A stretch of DNA of 19,092 nt, taken from assembly GCA_964345035.1 (NCBI GenBank), contig CAYFPO010000031.1, forward strand, positions 1-19,092, read 5' to 3'. Below are positions 14,140 through 19,092 of this stretch, in pieces. Positions within the stretch are counted from its first letter, which is position 1. Each line of letters starts with the position of its first letter. This DNA is from CAYFPO01 sp964345035. Its GTDB lineage: Bacteria > Fidelibacterota > Marinisomatia > SCGC-AAA003-L08 > GCA-002704045. The position numbers were made by a program, and so were the translations under genes. The notes beneath the pieces were generated by a model that saw only the letters and a program-made list of their open reading frames with translations, was not told the DNA's origin and did not search any database.

Positions 14140-15346
14140 ACCAGGAAAGATATATTTGGATAATCAAGCCACCACGGCTGTTGACCTAAGGGTGATGGAA
14201 GTTATGCTTCCATGGTTTACGGAGAAATTTGGGAATGCAGCCAGCCGCAGTCACCATTTCGGCTGGGAAGCAGAAGAGGCAGTTGATATCGCACGGGAAC
14301 AGACTGCTGCAATAATTTGCGCTCTCCCGCAGGAGATTATATTTACCAGCGGTGCTACAGAATCAAATAATCTTGCGTTGAAGGGATCTGTGGAATCATC
14401 CCAGAAATTAAAAAAACACATAATATCTGTATCCACCGAACATAAATCTGTTATTGATCCATTACATTCCATAAACGGTAAAAACTGCACCATCACTTTT
14501 TTGGGTGTGAAAAAAGATGGACTGGTCGATCTGGAAAAATTGAAATCTGCAATTACAGAGGATACGATTCTTGTCTCTGTGATGCACGCGAATAATGAAA
14601 TCGGGGTGATCCAGCCCATCGAACAAATAGGAAGAATCTGTACAGAAAATGGGATCCTCTTTCATACTGATGCTGCTCAATCTGTTGGTAAAATTCCCAT
14701 TGATGTTGAAAAAATGCATATTGACCTACTTTCAATATCTTCCCACAAGATCTACGGACCAAAAGGTGTTGGTGCATTATATGTCCGCAGGAAAAATCCA
14801 AGAGTATTGCTCCAACCTCAAATTGATGGTGGTGGTCACGAAAGAGGACTACGTTCTGGTACATTGCCCGTTCCGTTAATTGTGGGAATTGGCAAAGCAT
14901 GTGAAATTGCACAATCTGTGATGAATAAAGAAGCTGCGATGTTATCCGAATTAAGAGATATGCTTCTTACTGGAATTACTGAGAGCCTGGATGGGATTAC
15001 AATAAACGGTAGTATGGACAATAGACTACCGGGCAATATCAATGTAAGTTTTGAAGGTGTAAATGGGACTGCTTTACTGATGGGACTATCCACAATTGCA
15101 GTTTCCAGCGGGTCTGCCTGCACTTCTGCAAGCCCCGAACCTTCGTATGTGTTAAAAGCGCTGGGAAGGTCAAAAGAAGAAGCCCACGCATCCATACGCT
15201 TTGGAATTGGAAGATTCAATACAAAAGATGATATTCAATCTGCAATTGATGCTGTGATACATACAGTAAAAAGATTGCGGAAAGATTCACCCGGAAAAAA
15301 AATCGGGGAACTAACCGGTGAAAAGATTACGGAATTACAACATTAA
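14126..15346 (+). CDS. Cysteine desulfurase, IscS/NifS type
   Basis: This 406-residue PLP enzyme converts cysteine to alanine and passes persulfide sulfur to Fe-S scaffolds. The order is YLDNQATT start, SGATESNN, STEHKSV (His106), DAAQS, the PLP-lysine motif SSHKIYGPKG (Lys208), RSGT, and the mobile-loop Cys332 in SSGSACTSASPEPSYVL. This long loop and SGSACTS mark a group I (IscS/NifS) enzyme, not the group II SufS usually paired with SufBCD. The start overlaps the regulator gene by 14 bp and a ferredoxin follows after 18 bp. It is probably the sulfur donor for the SufBCD complex encoded downstream. Confidence 0.94.
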   Translation: MSPNKPGKIYLDNQATTAVDLRVMEVMLPWFTEKFGNAASRSHHFGWEAEEAVDIAREQTAAIICALPQEIIFTSGATESNNLALKGSVESSQKLKKHIISVSTEHKSVIDPLHSINGKNCTITFLGVKKDGLVDLEKLKSAITEDTILVSVMHANNEIGVIQPIEQIGRICTENGILFHTDAAQSVGKIPIDVEKMHIDLLSISSHKIYGPKGVGALYVRRKNPRVLLQPQIDGGGHERGLRSGTLPVPLIVGIGKACEIAQSVMNKEAAMLSELRDMLLTGITESLDGITINGSMDNRLPGNINVSFEGVNGTALLMGLSTIAVSSGSACTSASPEPSYVLKALGRSKEEAHASIRFGIGRFNTKDDIQSAIDAVIHTVKRLRKDSPGKKIGELTGEKITELQH

Positions 15347-15364
15347 TTATTTAAGGAGAATTAT

Positions 15365-15667
15365 ATGCCCTTTACAATTGTAGAACCCTGTTTTGGAACC
15401 TGCGATACGGCTTGTGTAGAAGTATGTCCGGTAGATTGTATTCACGGTCCGGACGATGTGAGCGGCTCAGGAGCTGAAGCAATGGTGGATGGATTTGACC
15501 CTGAGGAAAAACAACTCTATATCCACCCGGAGGAATGTATTGATTGCGGTGCCTGTGAACCTGCATGCCCTGTAGAAGCGATCTTCGAAGAAGAACAGGT
15601 ACCGGATGAATGGAAACATTACATCCCGAAAAACTATGAATTTTTTGACCTTGAATATAGCGGATAG
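15365..15667 (+). CDS. Ferredoxin, FdxA-like (7Fe/8Fe type)
   Basis: This 100-residue dicluster ferredoxin has a good Shine-Dalgarno (AAGGAGA). The N-terminal cluster region is EPCFGTCDTACVEVCPVDCI with Cys9, 13, 17, 21 and 25; the second is CIDCGACEPACPV (Cys58, 61, 64, 68). The C-terminal part (VPDEWKHYIPKN) matches the 7Fe FdxA family. In those proteins the second Cys is usually at x2 after the first or missing; here it is at x3, so cluster 1 may be 3Fe-4S or 4Fe-4S. An acidic insert (DDVSGSGAEAMVDGFDPEEK) separates the motifs. It is likely an electron donor for cluster assembly and lies 8 bp before a second ferredoxin gene. Confidence 0.9.
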   Translation: MPFTIVEPCFGTCDTACVEVCPVDCIHGPDDVSGSGAEAMVDGFDPEEKQLYIHPEECIDCGACEPACPVEAIFEEEQVPDEWKHYIPKNYEFFDLEYSG

Positions 15668-15675
15668 GAAAAATT

Positions 15676-15999
15676 ATGGCAATTACTGACAGATACTCAA
15701 AATTACCCAAAGTACCGGATGATGTGCTCCGAAAGAAAGTCCGGCCAAGAACGGTAGCAGTTGTGGATGAAGACAATTGCACCGGATGCCAGGTATGTGT
15801 GGCATTTTGCCCTGTAGATTGTATTGAACCAGTTTCTGTGGAAAAATACAATATCCCTATACCACCTGTACAAGTTCGATGGAATGAATGCATCGGATGT
15901 GATGCTTGTGCAAAAGCGTGTACTGATCTGACGTGGGATGCAATCCGAATGATTGCTACTGATGAAGCAGAGAATTTATACGGATTCACAGTAGAATAA
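15676..15999 (+). CDS. 2x[4Fe-4S] ferredoxin
   Basis: This 107-residue protein has two CxxCxxCxxxC motifs: C35-C38-C41-C45 followed by P (CTGCQVCVAFCPVDCI) and C72-C75-C78-C82 (CIGCDACAKACTDLTWDAI). The second lacks the usual Pro after the last Cys (CT in place of CP). A basic N-terminal extension (DDVLRKKVRPRTVAVV) precedes them. It resembles electron-carrier subunits and is placed between a first ferredoxin and sufB (13 bp), so it probably serves Fe-S assembly or delivers electrons to a linked reductase. The specific family is not certain. Confidence 0.85.
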   Translation: MAITDRYSKLPKVPDDVLRKKVRPRTVAVVDEDNCTGCQVCVAFCPVDCIEPVSVEKYNIPIPPVQVRWNECIGCDACAKACTDLTWDAIRMIATDEAENLYGFTVE

Positions 16000-16012
16000 T
16001 TATACTCTTACT

Positions 16013-17452
16013 ATGTCGAATCAACCAGTTATTGATGATGTAGTCAGTCAGGAATATAAGTACGGATTTGTTACTGATATTGAACAGGAACAAATCCCGC
16101 CGGGACTGAATGAAGATGTAATCCGATTAATCTCAGAAAAAAAGAAAGAGCCGGAATTTCTTCTGAACTGGCGCCTGAAAGCCTACCGCCACTGGCTGAA
16201 TATGACGGAACCAACGTGGGCGAAGGTATCTTACCCCCCTGTTGATTATCAAAGTATCAGCTATTACGCCGCACCCAAAAAGAAACAGCTGGACAGCTTA
16301 GATGAGGTTGATCCTAAGCTGTTGGAAACCTATGACAAATTGGGTATCCCATTGGAAGAGCAGAAAATGCTCTCGGGAGTTGCTGTGGATGCGGTATTTG
16401 ACAGTGTTTCTGTCGCTACCACCTTTAAGGAAGATCTGGCGAAAGCAGGCGTACTCTTCTGTTCATTTTCTGAGGCTGTAATCGACTATCCCGATCTAAT
16501 TAAAAAATATCTTGGGTCTGTTGTTCCCTATACAGACAATTATTTTGCTGCATTGAATTCAGCAGTTTTCAGTGACGGCAGTTTTGTATTTATCCCAAAA
16601 GGTGTCCGCTGCCCCATGGAACTCTCCACTTATTTTCGAATCAATGCTTCCAATACAGGTCAATTTGAGCGGACACTCATCGTTGCAGAGGATGACAGTT
16701 ATGTCAGTTATCTTGAGGGATGCACAGCCCCAATGCGGGATGAAAATCAGTTACATGCTGCAGTTGTAGAATTGGTCGCGTTGGATAATGCACAGATTAA
16801 ATATTCAACTGTACAAAATTGGTATCCGGGAGATGAAAATGGTGTGGGCGGAATCTATAATTTTGTTACCAAAAGAGGTGCCTGCAGGGGTAAACATTCT
16901 AAAATCTCATGGACACAGGTAGAAACCGGTTCTGCAATCACGTGGAAATATCCAAGCTGTATATTACAGGGAGATCACTCCATTGGTGAATTTTATTCAG
17001 TCGCAATGACCAATAATCATCAGCAGGCTGATACAGGAACCAAAATGATCCATTTAGGGAAAAATACCAGAAGTACTATCATTTCAAAAGGGATATCTGT
17101 AAAGAAGGGACAGAATACCTACCGCGGTGGCGTCAAAATTCTGAAAAATGCTGATAATGCACGAAACTATTCTCAATGCGATTCACTGTTAATCGGTGAT
17201 GAATGCGGAGCCCATACATTCCCCTATATTGATGTGAAAAATCCTACCGCCAAAATGGAGCATGAAGCATCAACATCCAATATTGGTGAAGATCAGCTTT
17301 TTTATTGTAAACAACGAGGGATCAGCAATAAAGATGCGGTCTCCATGATCGTGAATGGATTCTGTAAGGAAGTGTTTAAAGAACTGCCTATGGAATTTGC
17401 AGTAGAAGCACAAAAACTTATGGAAGTCAGCCTGGAAGGGAGTGTGGGATGA
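16013..17452 (+). CDS. sufB: Fe-S cluster assembly protein SufB
   Basis: This 479-residue protein is of normal SufB length, the scaffold that with SufC and SufD builds Fe-S clusters. Clear landmarks are YKYGFVTDIE near the N-terminus, VPYTDNYFAALNSAVFSDGS, FVFIPKGVRCPMELSTYFRI, the beta-helix core (SWTQVETGSAITWKYPSC; ARNYSQCDSLLIGDECGAH) and the C-terminal SMIVNGFCKEVFKELP. Cys398 (in DECGAHTFPY) corresponds to the cysteine essential for sulfur acceptance in E. coli SufB. The stop is followed at once by the heptamer repeat array, which separates it from sufC by about 730 bp (plus an unknown gap), whereas these genes are usually adjacent. Confidence 0.96.
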   Translation: MSNQPVIDDVVSQEYKYGFVTDIEQEQIPPGLNEDVIRLISEKKKEPEFLLNWRLKAYRHWLNMTEPTWAKVSYPPVDYQSISYYAAPKKKQLDSLDEVDPKLLETYDKLGIPLEEQKMLSGVAVDAVFDSVSVATTFKEDLAKAGVLFCSFSEAVIDYPDLIKKYLGSVVPYTDNYFAALNSAVFSDGSFVFIPKGVRCPMELSTYFRINASNTGQFERTLIVAEDDSYVSYLEGCTAPMRDENQLHAAVVELVALDNAQIKYSTVQNWYPGDENGVGGIYNFVTKRGACRGKHSKISWTQVETGSAITWKYPSCILQGDHSIGEFYSVAMTNNHQQADTGTKMIHLGKNTRSTIISKGISVKKGQNTYRGGVKILKNADNARNYSQCDSLLIGDECGAHTFPYIDVKNPTAKMEHEASTSNIGEDQLFYCKQRGISNKDAVSMIVNGFCKEVFKELPMEFAVEAQKLMEVSLEGSVG

Positions 17453-17456
17453 GTTG

Positions 17457-17751
17457 GATGGTGGATTTTGGATACTGGATACTGGATACTGGATACTGGA
17501 TACTGGATTCTGGATACTGGATGGTGGATTCTGGATACTGGATACTGGATACTGGATTCTGGATTCTGGATTCTGGATTNNNNNNNNNNNNNNNNNNNNN
17601 NNNNNNNNNNNNNNNNNNNNNNNNNNNNNNNNNNNNNNNNNNNNNNNNNNNNNNNNNNNNNNNNNNNNNNNNNNNNNNNCTGGATACTGGATACTGGATT
17701 CTGGATTCTGGATTCTGGATTCTGGATACTGGATACTGGATACTGGATGAA
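17457..17751. repeat. Heptanucleotide tandem array with assembly gap
   Basis: Runs of 7-bp units, GGATACT and GGATTCT with rare GGTGGAT variants, fill 17457-17579 and 17680-17751. They flank 100 Ns (17580-17679), so true length is unknown. The 7-bp period is not a multiple of three, so all three plus frames read the same cyclic peptide (WILDTGY/WILDSGF) and all minus frames read IQYPVSS/IQNPESR without stops. No independent gene is supported. Confidence 0.95.
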
Positions 17752-17754
17752 TAG

Positions 17755-18132
17755 ATGAGTTATAAAAATCTGGAAATTTGGCAATTGGCAAGAAAATTAT
17801 CAATCGCAATACATAATATGACACTAACTGATTTACCAAAGTTTGAACAATTTGAAACTGGACAGCAAATTAGGAGATCTATAAAATCAGTAAGAGCAAA
17901 TATTGTAGAGGGATATGGTCGAAGAAGGTATAAACAGGATTATATCAAGTTTTTAGTTCATGCAATGGGCTCAGCAGATGAAACATTTGACCATCTTGAG
18001 GTTCTTTGGGAAACAAAATCTCTGACAGATGAAGATAAATATACTAAACTAAGAAGCGATTTGGATTTACTTGGTAAAAAATTAAATAAATTTATTCAAT
18101 CCGTAAATGAATTCCATATCAGTGAAAAATAA
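17755..18132 (+). CDS. Four-helix-bundle protein (S23/IVS family)
   Basis: This 125-residue protein matches the four-helix-bundle (23S rRNA intervening sequence, S23) family: YKNLEIWQLARKLSIAIH, then FETGQQIRRSIKSVRANIVEGYGRR, YIKFLVHAMGSADETFDHL and the C-terminal helix DLLGKKLNKFIQSV. The IVEGYGR motif is its signature. Relatives include Avd of diversity-generating retroelements, but no reverse transcriptase is in the window. The family often sits next to short tandem repeats and its function is unknown. Here it is embedded between sufB and sufC, right after the heptamer array, and followed by a 10-bp inverted copy of the array motif at 18151-18160. It probably came with that array as foreign DNA. 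Confidence 0.9.
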   Translation: MSYKNLEIWQLARKLSIAIHNMTLTDLPKFEQFETGQQIRRSIKSVRANIVEGYGRRRYKQDYIKFLVHAMGSADETFDHLEVLWETKSLTDEDKYTKLRSDLDLLGKKLNKFIQSVNEFHISEK

Positions 18133-18150
18133 TTTTAGGTTTTTATCAAA

Positions 18151-18160
18151 TATCCAGTAT
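18151..18160. repeat. Inverted copy of array motif after four-helix gene
   Basis: ATCCAGTATC is the exact reverse complement of GATACTGGAT, which occurs repeatedly in the array upstream. Around it, ATCAAATATC-like repeats (18146-18170) look like decayed heptamer or octamer units. This gives the four-helix gene related flanks in opposite orientation. Confidence 0.5.
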
Positions 18161-18180
18161 CAAATATCAGGAAACAAACT

Positions 18181-18933
18181 ATGCTGAAGATAAGCGATTT
18201 ACACGCAGGATTAAGTGACAAACAAATTCTGAAAGGGATTGACCTTGAGGTTAAACCCGGAGAATTGCACACCATCATGGGAAGAAATGCTTCCGGAAAG
18301 AGTACATTGGCTCAAGTGTTGGCAGGCAGGGATAAATTTGAAATCACAAATGGAACCGTTGAATTTGAAGAACTGGATTTACTAAAGATGGAACCTGAAG
18401 CCAGAGCTCTATCGGGTTTGTTCCTCGGATTTCAGTATCCTGTGGCATTGGCAGGGGTAAATCTTACGTATTTCCTGAAAGCTGCTCTGAATGCAAAACG
18501 GAAGTTTGAGGGAAAAGAAGAGTTGGATGCGGTGGATTTTCTGGCACTCATTAAAGAAAAAATGAAACTGGTTGGTATGGATGAATCCTATCTCAGCCGG
18601 GCAGTAAACGATGGATTTTCAGGTGGAGAGAAAAAACGCAACGAAATTCTCCAAATGCTCACGTTGAATCCCAAACTGGCAATTCTGGATGAAACCGACT
18701 CCGGACTGGATATTGATGCGCTGAAGGTGGTTGCAGAAGGTGTAAATACATTCCGAAACGACCAAAATTCAGTGGTGCTCATCACCCATTATCAACGAAT
18801 ATTACGATATCTGGAACCGGATGTAGTGCATGTTATGATTGACGGCAGGATTGTAAAATCGGGTGATTCTGATCTGGCACTCGAATTGGAAGAAAAAGGG
18901 TATCGCTGGGTGGAAGAAGAAGTTAATGTTTAG
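18181..18933 (+). CDS. sufC: Fe-S assembly ATPase SufC
   Basis: This 250-residue ABC-type ATPase energises the SufBCD scaffold. Walker A is GRNASGKST (34-42; the common form is GPNGSGKST), Q-loop FQYPV (84-88), signature SGGEKKR (147-153), Walker B LAILDE (167-171+) with TDSGLDIDA, and the switch His203 in ITHYQR. The SGGEKKRNEILQ text is diagnostic for SufC as opposed to transporter ATPases. AGGA lies 8 nt before the ATG. It should share an operon with sufB despite the insert between them; whether transcription crosses that insert is not shown. Confidence 0.96.
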   Translation: MLKISDLHAGLSDKQILKGIDLEVKPGELHTIMGRNASGKSTLAQVLAGRDKFEITNGTVEFEELDLLKMEPEARALSGLFLGFQYPVALAGVNLTYFLKAALNAKRKFEGKEELDAVDFLALIKEKMKLVGMDESYLSRAVNDGFSGGEKKRNEILQMLTLNPKLAILDETDSGLDIDALKVVAEGVNTFRNDQNSVVLITHYQRILRYLEPDVVHVMIDGRIVKSGDSDLALELEEKGYRWVEEEVNV

Positions 18934-18956
18934 ACCACAGGAAATTCAAAACCTGT

Positions 18957-19009
18957 ACGTAGGGGCGATTGGTCAATCGCCCAAGGTGTATCAAGATACG
19001 CCCCTACGA
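18957..19009. repeat. Three-way-junction palindromic element (sufC-sufD)
   Basis: Outer arms CGTAGGGGCG (18958-18967) and CGCCCCTACG (18999-19008) pair perfectly. Inside lie two perfect hairpins, GCGATTG/CAATCGC (2-nt loop) and GTATC/GATAC (2-nt loop). The symmetric fold and the GC-rich arms point to a dispersed REP-like element inserted between sufC and sufD; it could also stabilise or attenuate the operon transcript. Confidence 0.75.
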
Positions 19010-19025
19010 AGGCAAAAACGATAAA

Positions 19026-19092
19026 ATGCAAAATATCAACCAAATCAAACAATCCGCATTAACCAGTTTTCAGGAAATGGGCTATCCCACTA
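19026..19092 (+). CDS. sufD: SufD N-terminus (partial, runs off the window)
   Basis: The 22 visible codons read MQNINQIKQSALTSFQEMGYPT. The F..MGYPT pattern is typical of the start of SufD, and the position right after sufC supports it. SufD is the second scaffold subunit of the SufBCD complex. No good Shine-Dalgarno is evident. The call relies mainly on context and the short motif. Confidence 0.75.
   Translation, partial: MQNINQIKQSALTSFQEMGYPT

Noticed and set aside
17457..17751. CRISPR array
   Set aside because: Units are 7 bp with no spacers and no cas genes nearby; it is a simple tandem repeat broken by a gap.
17442..17758. WILDTGY-repeat proteins in several frames
   Set aside because: All frames are open only because of the 7-bp period, and they run across 100 Ns; no start site or family supports them.

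Overview
The window most likely comes from a metagenome-assembled or draft genome of a bacterium in the FCB superphylum, with Marinimicrobia (SAR406) or a close relative as my best guess. The clues are a secreted protein ending in a type IX secretion sorting domain with the 'YPNPFNP' signature, an FGE-like exported protein with the N-terminal module common in that group, overlapping lipoprotein genes, moderate AT-richness, and gene-poor stretches full of short palindromes. A run of exactly 100 Ns (17580-17679) marks a scaffold gap. The phylum call is inference; no rRNA is present.

Layout. Positions 1-122 hold the probable 3' end of a plus-strand gene. Positions 305-3091 (minus strand) hold a secreted multi-repeat T9SS protein, then a tiny ORF, hicB and hicA, almost without gaps. 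After about 500 bp of repeat-rich DNA comes an exported FGE/C-type-lectin-fold protein (3648-4796, minus), then another gene-poor stretch with a cluster of palindromes. From 5356 to 12606 (plus) runs a compact housekeeping block: yqeY, cvpA, mutS2, dnaG and two lipoproteins, mostly with overlapping or closely spaced genes. A tRNA(CAU) locus at 12784-13370 holds one intact tRNA, the two halves of a second disrupted tRNA, and a GIY-YIG nuclease gene between them. From 13716 to the end runs an iron-sulfur cluster assembly operon: an IscR-type operator, an Rrf2 regulator, a cysteine desulfurase, two ferredoxins, sufB, a foreign-looking insert (heptamer repeat array plus a four-helix-bundle gene), sufC, a palindromic element and the start of sufD.

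How the genes work together. The Rrf2/IscR-like protein has a C-x5-C-x5-C cluster site and probably senses Fe-S status through the near-consensus IscR type 1 site touching its own start codon. The desulfurase supplies sulfur, SufB-SufC-SufD form the scaffold, and the ferredoxins probably supply electrons. YqeY-CvpA-MutS2-DnaG is a replication and maintenance block, followed by envelope lipoproteins.

The two most interesting structures are the tRNA/GIY-YIG cassette, which looks like a 408-bp insertion that split a tRNA gene while supplying an intact replacement copy, and the heptamer-array/four-helix-bundle insert sitting inside the suf operon. A family of GC-rich palindromes recurs in intergenic DNA and inside the D-loop and T-loop of the broken tRNA.
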